Source: DASQDN01 sp035630195
GTDB taxonomy: Bacteria; Acidobacteriota; Terriglobia; Bryobacterales; Bryobacteraceae
Direction of reading: 5' to 3'
Assembly (NCBI GenBank): GCA_035630195.1
Contig: DASQLD010000304.1
Span: 1 to 8,156 of the forward strand
DNA: 8,156 bases
Position 1 is the first letter of the stretch. Each line of letters opens with the position of its first letter. Below, in pieces: positions 1-6,728 of the stretch. The notes below the pieces were generated by a model that was not told the origin of the DNA, ran no database searches, and saw nothing but the letters and a program-made list of their open reading frames with translations. The translations under genes were made by a program, and so were the position numbers.

Positions 1-1030
1 GCCGGAGTTTGAGGACGACAGAACCGTGGGCAGGGACCGTGTATTTGTAATCAATGCAGGCTTTCGTCCCCACGAGATTCGGGTTCACGGCTTCAGCCTC
101 TTTGTTCACGATGGCCCGGTGAAAGGCGTCCTTTTGGAATGCCCTCTTATTAAGAACGCCATAGACGCGCTCAGTGTTCGATTCGTTATCGGTAAAGAGA
201 GGCGTGCCGGAGGACTCGGCGTACAAATACCGCTTGCCCAACCGATAAGTGAAAGGCAAATTTTCCAGCGGCGCCGCCGTACTGTCGTCGGCAATCAGAC
301 AAACCGCGTCCCCTAAGGGCGAGCCCATCCGAATCGATGGTTCCGGCTGTGGTTCATCCCCCCAGCACCAAGTGTTGCGAAACCATAGATGGGGGATCAG
401 GTGAAGCGGCGCGGCATCAGAGCCACGATTGAACGCCTCGATGCGGATGCAGATGTCCTCGGCTGAAGCTTTCACGTATTCCACTTGAACGTCAAAGTAC
501 CTATCGTGATCAAAAATACCCGTGTCGAGCAGTTCAAATTCAAATCCATGCCCACCCCGTAGCCTGTTCTCCTGGAGAAGCCGCTCATATGGATACCGCG
601 AGTGCGGGTACTTGTATAAGTACCTCATGTAAGAGTGGGTCGGGGTGCTGTCCAGATAAAAGTAGTACTCCTTGACGTCCTCGCCGTGGTTTCCTTCGGC
701 CGGCGTCAAACCGAACGCCCGCTCTTTCAGGATTGGATCTTGCTCATTCCAAAAAGCAACGCTGAAAACCAGGATCTGGTAGCGATCACAGATCCCTGCC
801 ATGCCGTCTTCACCCCAGCGGTACGCCTTGCTGCGGGCCATGTCGTGGCTCAGAAAATCCCAGGCCGCTCCAGATTCGCTGTAGTCTTCCCGTACCGTAC
901 CCCATGATCGTTCGCTAACATAGGGCCCCCACTTGCGCCATAGCAGTGGTTCTCCGTATGCTTCCGCAAGGCGCTTTCCTTCAGCGGTATGCGGTGCGAC
1001 TACAGGCTTAGTCTTGCTGTCCGCAAGCAT
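1..1030 (-). CDS. GH63/MGH1-like glucosidase, N-terminal part (cut by window edge)
   Basis: The reverse strand is open from an ATG at 1030 to the left edge, giving 343 codons without a stop; the 3' end is outside the window. The protein has no signal peptide or membrane segment, so it should be cytoplasmic. It matches, from memory of the family, the N-terminal half of bacterial proteins annotated 'glucosidase' (about 880-900 residues, related to GH63 processing glucosidases and MGH1-like hydrolases). Visible family blocks are KWGPYVSERSWGTVREDYS at about 33-51, YRWGEDG at 70-76, GNHGEDVKEYYFYLD at 113-127, a Trp/Arg-rich HLWFRNTWCWG stretch near residue 220, and SSGTPLFTDNESNTERVYG near 280-300. 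This part forms the beta-sandwich; the (alpha/alpha)6 catalytic domain would follow off-window, so catalytic acids cannot be checked. Related enzymes act on alpha-glucosides, but the substrate of this subgroup is not established. The start is supported by a strong GGAGGA ribosome site. Confidence 0.9.
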   Translation of the reverse strand, partial: MLADSKTKPVVAPHTAEGKRLAEAYGEPLLWRKWGPYVSERSWGTVREDYSESGAAWDFLSHDMARSKAYRWGEDGMAGICDRYQILVFSVAFWNEQDPILKERAFGLTPAEGNHGEDVKEYYFYLDSTPTHSYMRYLYKYPHSRYPYERLLQENRLRGGHGFEFELLDTGIFDHDRYFDVQVEYVKASAEDICIRIEAFNRGSDAAPLHLIPHLWFRNTWCWGDEPQPEPSIRMGSPLGDAVCLIADDSTAAPLENLPFTYRLGKRYLYAESSGTPLFTDNESNTERVYGVLNKRAFQKDAFHRAIVNKEAEAVNPNLVGTKACIDYKYTVPAHGSVVLKLR

Positions 1031-1499
1031 TTGAAATCCTCCGGGAACCGCCAATCTGCACTCCGTCAAGCCAAAGCAATCATAACCAGAATCCCATTTC
1101 GAACTCTCTCCCCACCGCACGGTCGAATGATGGGCGGCGGTATTGGTCCGCAGCATGGGGCAAGCGACACGAAGATCAGAGTCCCCATTCCAAGTGGACA
1201 GGGCCACAACTCGGGCTTAGGTCCAGATCTCCTAGTGTGCTTCGCGTAAATTCCGATCGGATAATAGATTGGGAGTTGTCACTATCATTCGATTTTCGTT
1301 CGGGCATTTATTTACGGCGGCGATCGAGGGTTGTACCTTTGGCTCACGTGTCCTGATTGTTGTCATGTTGGCGGTGGTCGAGCGTATTCGTTCGCTGGCG
1401 TCGAGTCGCTTTCGAGGATCTCTCGTTGAAGCGGGGATTGCTGGCTGGGCTGCCCACACCGTAGGCAAATTCCGGACCACAGCCAAGCCTTGTGGCGGC
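1031..1499. other. Gene-free spacer between cyclase and glucosidase genes
   Basis: This stretch of about 470 bases holds no convincing gene. Short open frames on both strands either start inside the cyclase gene or have no family resemblance and no ribosome site. It should carry the promoter of the minus-strand glucosidase gene; the best -10-like word is TATGAT on the reverse strand (1079-1084), but no well-spaced -35 is seen. A perfect 10-base palindrome TCCGATCGGA lies at 1252-1261. A weak stem (CCACA 1477-1481 with TGTGG 1491-1495) sits just past the cyclase stop and lacks a T-run, so it is at best a poor terminator. Confidence 0.6.
1037..1042 (-). promoter_or_regulatory. Shine-Dalgarno site of the glucosidase gene
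   Basis: The reverse strand reads GGAGGA, followed by six bases and then the ATG at 1030. This is a near-perfect ribosome binding site with good spacing and fixes the start of the left-edge gene. Confidence 0.8.
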
Positions 1500-2531
1500 C
1501 TAGCCCGCATCAGCACAGCGAATTTCGACAAGCGGCACCCGTCCTTTGCCTTTGAGCTCCACCTCGCCCCGAGGGATGAGGTCGAAGCCCACTCGTTTGA
1601 CTGCGTCCGATTCCACCAGCGCGACAGATTGTGGTGAAGCCGCCGAAGTCAGGCGTGAAGCCACGTTTACGGTGTCTCCCCAGATGTCGAATTGATAGCG
1701 CTCACGGCCGACTATACCAGCCATCACAGGCCCGCAGTGCACCCCGGCCCGAACTTTCCAGCCATCGCCGATGCCTGGAGCTGCAGCGGCGATCTCCAAT
1801 GCACACTTAACAGCCGCTCGGAGCGGATCCACCACGGGTCTCAGCAAGCCAGCGGTTGCCAAAAAGGCGTCTCCTACGGTCTTGATCTTTTCCAAACCGT
1901 TTCGATTCGCGCACTCCTCAAACAGTACAAATAGATTGCCCAAGCTTCCCACGACTTCTTCCGGCGAGTGCCTGTCGCAATACGAAGTAAAGCCGACAAG
2001 GTCTACAAAGAGAGCCGCGACATTCTCGAAACGCTGCGGAGTGACTTTGCCCGTCGCCTTGAGTTCGGAAACCGCGCCGGAGGGAAGAATGTTGTCGAGA
2101 AGTTGATCGACCAGGTACTTTTCGCGGGCTAGTTGTTGGCGTGTCTCTCGCAAGTTGAGGTGCGTCTGTACCCGCGCCAGCATAACCGGGGGCGAGAACG
2201 GCTTGTGAATGTAATCTACCGCCCCCACACTAAAACCATGTGTTTCGTCCTTCACCTCGGTCATGGCGGTAAGAAAGATCACGGGAATCTCGCGAGTGGC
2301 GGGGTCAGCCTTCAAATGGGTACAGACCTCGTAGCCATCCATCTCGGGCATCATGATGTCGAGAAGAACCAGGTCCGGACGAGGCGAAACGTTCACCAAC
2401 TCCAGCGCTTTGGCTCCGCTCGTCGCGACACGGGTCTTGTAACTGTCTTTCAGAATCTCACGCGCCACTTGGATATTCGCCGGGGTGTCGTCCACCAGTA
2501 GAATGAGCTTCTTCTCGTCATTGTTCGTCAT
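1500..2531 (-). CDS. Response regulator with class III adenylate cyclase domain
   Basis: A 343-residue soluble protein that should make cAMP from ATP under control of phosphorylation. Residues about 9-128 are a receiver domain with the full active site: acidic pair D14/D15, phosphoacceptor D58 (LVLLDIMMPEMDG), T88 and K110 (KPF). A helical linker at about 129-150 leads to the cyclase domain at about 165-340. There the two metal-binding aspartates are D177 (FVDLVGFT) and D221 (KTVGDAF). The adenine-selecting pair is K215 (EKIKTVGD) and D282 (FDIWGD), and the transition-state residues are N289 and R293 (VNVASR). Class III enzymes work as dimers with shared active sites, and having every residue in one chain fits a homodimer. 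The substrate prediction is therefore ATP rather than GTP. The ribosome site is weak (GGAT, six bases before the ATG). The gene is divergent from the 2976-6362 gene. No cognate kinase is fused; the nearby orphan kinases are candidates. Confidence 0.93.
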   Translation of the reverse strand: MTNNDEKKLILLVDDTPANIQVAREILKDSYKTRVATSGAKALELVNVSPRPDLVLLDIMMPEMDGYEVCTHLKADPATREIPVIFLTAMTEVKDETHGFSVGAVDYIHKPFSPPVMLARVQTHLNLRETRQQLAREKYLVDQLLDNILPSGAVSELKATGKVTPQRFENVAALFVDLVGFTSYCDRHSPEEVVGSLGNLFVLFEECANRNGLEKIKTVGDAFLATAGLLRPVVDPLRAAVKCALEIAAAAPGIGDGWKVRAGVHCGPVMAGIVGRERYQFDIWGDTVNVASRLTSAASPQSVALVESDAVKRVGFDLIPRGEVELKGKGRVPLVEIRCADAG

Positions 2532-2975
2532 CAGATGATCCGTCTAAAAGACGACATTTGTCCACGATCTGGACTAACTTAATTCGCCTGCTCCGTCACC
2601 AATCGCCCGAATCTTCGCTAGCGATGACTAGTGCCGTTCTTCGGTGGGCATGATCGATATATTTCGGAGCACCGTGATTCTCATGCCACAAGACTTGCAC
2701 TATGTGAGTCTGGTTACAGTTGTAGCTGTCAGTTTGTTGGTATTCGCGCCGAAGAAGCTAGTCCACATTTAGAGAGTGGTCACCACCCGTTTGGCCCGTC
2801 GCACGCCACGCAGGATCCCGCGCGGCCGTTCGCTCGCGGTGCCGGTTTGTCGCTGGGGCGGCTTGCGGTTAAGGGCAAAAGTCCTGCATCGCACAGGTTT
2901 GGATATCCTAAGTTCGCACTATCCGCAATAAGACACCGACCGACATTCGACGCGTCTTTATGTTTTAACCTCAAT
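2532..2975. other. Divergent intergenic region with small palindromes
   Basis: About 440 bases separate the divergent cyclase and nucleotidase-like genes and should contain both promoters. The plus-strand frame of the downstream gene stays open back to a stop at 2625-2627, but its 115 extra codons (from a GTG at 2631) encode a His/Ser/Arg/Cys-rich string placed before a signal peptide, with no ribosome site, so I treat it as non-coding. Visible structure includes the perfect palindrome TCGCTAGCGA (2615-2624) and a small hairpin CGTCT-AAA-AGACG (2541-2553) in the cyclase leader. I could not identify a well-formed -35/-10 pair on either strand. Confidence 0.55.
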
Positions 2976-5900
2976 ATGAACCCGGCAAAGATCTTAGCTC
3001 TGTTGAGTGCGCCCCTGCTCGCGCAGCAGATTCAGAAACCTTACACGGCAAGTCAGGAATCTGCGAGTTACACGATCCTGTATACGGGCAGAACACTTGG
3101 TTATTATCGAGTACCGGATCAGCAAACCACCTCCTCACGCGCCTGCAGTGAGCGGGATGCAACGCTCGCGCAGGTGAACCGTTTTCTGGAGACTGCTCGC
3201 GCTGGGCCTTCCCCCAGAGTCCTTGTCGGAATGGGCGACAATTTTTCGCCCGAGCTGAATGCACGAATGATCCTGGACGACAGATCGAAGCAACTTGTAC
3301 CAAAGGATCAGCTCAACTGGGATTTCTCGAGTGATCAATGGGTACGGTATACGGCAACCAGTCCTGTCCTGGATTCGGCACTAAGCGCCGGGGCGGGAAC
3401 CGCAGGATTCGACAACGTCGCCTGTTTCTTCCGGTTGGCAGGATTCGATGCCGTGGTACCGGGTCGTGAGGACTTCCGCTTTGGCCCCGAACGGCTTCGC
3501 GAACTTGCACGGTATTTAGCAAGCAATGCGCCCGGCGGCACTCCTGTCCAAATGCTGGGGGCGAATCTTGTTATTAACACGATCTCTGTGAAGCCCGTGC
3601 GCGCTGTGCGCTCAAGCGAGGCGCCCACACGGAATTACTCCCTGACTGGCCTGGACGGTTCCTCTTTTCGAATACCCCCTAATCCGCTGCCGTGGTTGCG
3701 TCGCTTCGATCTAATTAAGGGGCGATCGCAGGATTCAGGGCCGCTTTACAACTTCGCATGGCTGTGCGGCGGACTGCAGGGATCCGAGTTCGATCCAGCT
3801 CGGTGCGAGGCTCTCCGGCCGGGGTCCCCCGCAGAGAGCACAACCCTGAGCTTTTCGCTGGCGACAGAGTTCCCACGTTTTCCTGCACAGGGTTCGCTTC
3901 AACCCAGTCGGGACTACTTCGTGTGTGCATCGAGCACCAACAAGACCGCTGAGATGACGGCGAATAACACTGTTTGCAGCGGGGTCTTCCGTTTTCGCCA
4001 GCCATTCTTCCACTACGGTACTGCCTCGGATCCAAACCCGAAGCCATATGTGCGTATCGGCGACCTATCGCTAGTGGTATTCGGAATCGTTGATCCCGCG
4101 CTGCTTCCGCGAATCGGAGAGATGAACTATTCATGGGTGAACGAAGATGCAGATCTGGACACGCAGCTTGAAATCCTCGATCCCCGTGAGGCGCTGATGC
4201 AAATGCTTGAGACGTGCGACGCGGATCCCAACTGTGCCGGCGCCCGGCGGATTCTTCTGGCGCAGATGCCGCCGGAAGATGTCCGGCGCCTGGCTGATCG
4301 TCTTCGCGGCCAGTTTGACGCGATCATATCGGCGCCAGAAGAGGCGCACGCTACTCGCGATACACTCACGGTGGATCGGAACGTTGCGCCTGACACGCGC
4401 GCGCCGATTATTCTCACACCGGCTGCGCACTTCTTTCGCAACTCACCAACCACCCTGGAGGTCACGTTACAGAAAGCCCGGTTGGATCTGACGTCCACTA
4501 CGACGAGTGCAGACAGTCATTTTCATCGAACGACCGTTCCGCTTCGGCTGCGAAGCTACACAGGCCAGCGCTCACTGGCCGATGGCATCATCAATGCCAC
4601 GGCCGAAAGCAACCGGGGAAGCGCTGCACAGAATGCGCCAACACTGATCGAGAGCACCGTTCTAAATAGCATGCGTAAGCGCTGTCACGCCGACATTGCA
4701 TTCCTGCAGCATCGAGACCTTTATCGGCCCGAATATTTCGCGAAGCAACAGCCCGCAGCCGGCGAACTGCAGACGATGCTGGACGAACTGCTCTGGAAGG
4801 GCGATTTCCTCGTATGCCGTGCCGCTACCGGCGCCGTCATCCGGCAGGTTCTAGCACGGTCCGATGCATACGACGCCGGCGAGAATGGAGGAGCCGAGAC
4901 CGACCGCAGTCTGGCTCGCCTCGGCATCTTTAGAGACAACTCCACCGGAGATCTGATCGTTGGCGGCGCCGTGCTCCAGGATGGCAGCCTGTACTCGGTT
5001 GCGACGACTGACTATGTGGGTTTTGGAGATACCGGCTACCCCGCTTTCAGGCAGGTGCCCGTGCCGCCGGCTACGCGGGTGCGCGATTACGAGAGGCTAG
5101 AGGAGATCAGTGCCTTGGTATGCCGCGACCTGATTCACGGCATAGCAGGGAGTGGAACGGGAGCCGAATCCTGCCGGCCGACGATCGACACCACATCCTA
5201 CTTCGACGAGATAAAGCTCGGGTCGAGTCCGCAAGCTGTCAGTGCGGGCGCTCTCGAACGCTTTCGAGAGTGGATCGGGCGGAACTGGGCGAACCGCAGC
5301 AGGTACCCGCGCCCGCCGGACGAAATTGAAGCTGGAGCTCAGGATCGCCGAGTGCTGGCGCTTCGGTTGGACCGCGCCAATGCGGGGTTTCGGCACAACT
5401 ACCATAACCTCTCAGAGGCACAGCAGAGAGAGCGCTTCAGCGGGGTGCAGGCGTCGCAGCCGACGGCGCCTGAGAGGATCGATGCGACGGCGGATTGGCT
5501 GCTGCGGCTAACCTACGGAGGCAGACATGCCGACCTGTTCCTGCAAACCGACGCAGCTTATCAAGCCAGTGCGATCCGGCAGACGTTCACCTCATCCACG
5601 CCCCAGGGCACAACGATCATAGAACCATTTCAACTCAGTCAGCCAAGGAATTTAGCAGGGGCGGAAGGTGGCGCGACGTGGCATCTGATTCCTCTTCATC
5701 AGAAGAGCGCCGCCGGTTTGCGTTTACTTACGTCGGTCCGTTTCGAAACGGAGCTTGCCTCTCCTCTGGTCGCCTTTCAGGCGAGGGACGGCTTTCTGAC
5801 TCGTCCTCTGCCCCGGAGGAATGCTCTCTTTGGGAAAGCCGGCCTCCGCTTTGATGGTCGTCAGAGTTGGCTCGAGACGGGAATCCAGAGCGGCCCATTC

Positions 5901-6362
5901 AACCAGATCACATCTTTGATGTTAGGTACGCTGACATGCACTCCCGGAAACATTGGCGCTTGCGTAGCGCCGCCGGGAGCTGAATTACCGGGAGTCGCAG
6001 ATCTGGACACCCGTGCGCTGGCCGTCCAGACCTTACGTCGCAATCAGTCGGGTGTGTTCCTGAACGCGAGGATTCACCTGCCCTTGTGGAACCGGTTGGA
6101 TTACACGATCGACAACTCGGGAGCACTGTTTTTCAACGCAAGCGGCGATTCTCCCGCCGATACACGGTACCTGGAGGTGATGACACATGCGATCACGATC
6201 CCGATTGTAGGCAATTTGAGCATCGCTCCGAGAGTGGATCTGTTTTTCTTTCAGAACAAAGTCGCTGGTTGGCGTATTCACGGGTATCAAACTTCGATCA
6301 CGGCACAATACCGGTTCGAGTGGCATACGGGGCTTCGATTCCGGTCCGCGCTGAAATACTAA
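2976..6362 (+). CDS. Exported 5'-nucleotidase-like protein with C-terminal outer-membrane beta-barrel region
   Basis: Starting at the ATG at 2976 gives 1128 residues. Residues 1-16 look like a short signal peptide (Lys5, hydrophobic 6-16, likely cleavage LLA-QQ); this chose the start, although no Shine-Dalgarno site is visible. Residues about 31-500 follow the order of the 5'-nucleotidase metallophosphoesterase domain: beta-1 ILYTGRT (34-40), GMGDN (85-89), GFDAVVPGREDF (156-167), MLGANLV (193-199), VVFGIVDP (367-374). Residues about 555-695 resemble the 5'-nucleotidase C-terminal domain, including ATGAVIRQVL (617-626) and YSVATTDYVGFGDTGYPAF (673-691). Residues about 835-1128 show alternating polar/hydrophobic strands and end in an aromatic residue (L1120, F1122, S1124, L1126, Y1128 alternate), as in outer-membrane barrels. 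Most expected metal ligands are replaced, so activity is doubtful. Fourteen cysteines suit a disulfide-bonded exported protein. Domain homology is moderately sure; the barrel is inference from pattern. Confidence 0.8.
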   Translation: MNPAKILALLSAPLLAQQIQKPYTASQESASYTILYTGRTLGYYRVPDQQTTSSRACSERDATLAQVNRFLETARAGPSPRVLVGMGDNFSPELNARMILDDRSKQLVPKDQLNWDFSSDQWVRYTATSPVLDSALSAGAGTAGFDNVACFFRLAGFDAVVPGREDFRFGPERLRELARYLASNAPGGTPVQMLGANLVINTISVKPVRAVRSSEAPTRNYSLTGLDGSSFRIPPNPLPWLRRFDLIKGRSQDSGPLYNFAWLCGGLQGSEFDPARCEALRPGSPAESTTLSFSLATEFPRFPAQGSLQPSRDYFVCASSTNKTAEMTANNTVCSGVFRFRQPFFHYGTASDPNPKPYVRIGDLSLVVFGIVDPALLPRIGEMNYSWVNEDADLDTQLEILDPREALMQMLETCDADPNCAGARRILLAQMPPEDVRRLADRLRGQFDAIISAPEEAHATRDTLTVDRNVAPDTRAPIILTPAAHFFRNSPTTLEVTLQKARLDLTSTTTSADSHFHRTTVPLRLRSYTGQRSLADGIINATAESNRGSAAQNAPTLIESTVLNSMRKRCHADIAFLQHRDLYRPEYFAKQQPAAGELQTMLDELLWKGDFLVCRAATGAVIRQVLARSDAYDAGENGGAETDRSLARLGIFRDNSTGDLIVGGAVLQDGSLYSVATTDYVGFGDTGYPAFRQVPVPPATRVRDYERLEEISALVCRDLIHGIAGSGTGAESCRPTIDTTSYFDEIKLGSSPQAVSAGALERFREWIGRNWANRSRYPRPPDEIEAGAQDRRVLALRLDRANAGFRHNYHNLSEAQQRERFSGVQASQPTAPERIDATADWLLRLTYGGRHADLFLQTDAAYQASAIRQTFTSSTPQGTTIIEPFQLSQPRNLAGAEGGATWHLIPLHQKSAAGLRLLTSVRFETELASPLVAFQARDGFLTRPLPRRNALFGKAGLRFDGRQSWLETGIQSGPFNQITSLMLGTLTCTPGNIGACVAPPGAELPGVADLDTRALAVQTLRRNQSGVFLNARIHLPLWNRLDYTIDNSGALFFNASGDSPADTRYLEVMTHAITIPIVGNLSIAPRVDLFFFQNKVAGWRIHGYQTSITAQYRFEWHTGLRFRSALKY

Positions 6363-6368
6363 AACCCG

Positions 6369-6397
6369 ATAGCAAACAAGTGGGCTTGAGCTATTTT
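6369..6397 (+). terminator. Possible intrinsic terminator of the nucleotidase-like gene
   Basis: Seven bases after the TAA stop, ATAGC (6369-6373) and CAAG (6377-6380) pair with CTTG (6385-6388) and GCTAT (6390-6394). This leaves a TGGG loop and an asymmetric 3/1 internal loop. Three T residues (6395-6397) follow directly. The stem is only moderately stable and the T-run short, so the call is tentative; position and orientation fit. Confidence 0.4.
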
Positions 6398-6668
6398 GTC
6401 CGAAAGTGTTGCAGCTGCGATAGCGTGACGTCATGAGATCGTGCCTCCTTCGGGACGGAGTCTCAGCGGCTCCGCCCTCGGGAAGAGTGTCAATTGATAA
6501 ACGCGGGCGCCGAACTCTCCCTGAGCTTGAAGGAGAAGCATGAGAAGCTGGTAGTTCTCATCTCCGGGACGGCCCGGGCTGGCAAGTACCCGACGCGAGG
6601 CGCTCTAGAAGCCCCACAAACAGCTCTTGAGGATTAGCGATGAGTCTCGGCTGGATTCAGGCAAACTA

Positions 6669-6696
6669 TTGTTACGCGGAAGTCCTCTGCTATGGC
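6669..6696 (+). promoter_or_regulatory. Possible sigma-70-type promoter of the histidine kinase gene
   Basis: TTGTTA (6669-6674) and TATGGC (6691-6696) are spaced by 16 bases and end 32 bases before the kinase start codon. The -35 word matches four of six consensus bases and the -10 word three of six. CATACT at 6700-6705 is an alternative -10. The evidence is consensus likeness and position only. Confidence 0.25.
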
Positions 6697-6717
6697 TGAC
6701 ATACTAGGCATTCGTTC

Positions 6718-6723
6718 GAAGGA
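6718..6723 (+). promoter_or_regulatory. Ribosome binding site of the histidine kinase gene
   Basis: GAAGGA ends five bases before the ATG at 6729, a good Shine-Dalgarno site. An overlapping out-of-frame ATG at 6724 would give only two codons (ATG AGA, then TGA), so the in-frame start at 6729 is preferred. Confidence 0.65.
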
Positions 6724-6728
6724 ATGAG

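Larger units (their letters stand above)
6363..6728. other. Intergenic region before the histidine kinase, with a possible gene remnant
   Basis: No convincing gene is present in these 366 bases. One plus-strand frame is open for 66 codons (6437-6634, stop TAG at 6635) with no ATG and only a TTG at 6494. Its middle part reads like a structured peptide (KEKHEKLVVLISG), so it could be the tail of a decayed gene, but I recognise no family. Two small perfect inverted repeats lie inside: ATGAGAA/TTCTCAT (6540-6546 with 6555-6561) and CCGGG/CCCGG (6564-6568 with 6573-6577). Neither has a following T-run. Confidence 0.45.

Noticed and set aside
635..907. Plus-strand open frame of 90 codons at the left
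   Set aside because: It is antisense to the strongly conserved glucosidase reading frame.
1057..1073. Sigma-54-like site (TGGC then TGCA on the reverse strand) ahead of the glucosidase gene
   Set aside because: The GG-to-GC spacing is one base too long; sigma-54 sites do not tolerate this.
1232..1531. Minus-strand open frame of 99 codons
   Set aside because: It starts inside the cyclase gene in another frame and its composition is unlike a real protein.
1269..1637. Plus-strand open frame of 122 codons
   Set aside because: It runs antisense into the end of the cyclase gene, has no ribosome site and no family resemblance.
3715..4134. Minus-strand open frame of 139 codons
   Set aside because: It is a shadow of the nucleotidase-like gene, Arg/Ser/Cys-rich, as expected for antisense of GC-rich coding DNA.
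6446..6476. Stems around CCTTCGGGA and CGGAG/CTCCG as a terminator
   Set aside because: Only three to five pairs form and no T-run follows; the hairpin at 6369-6394 fits better.
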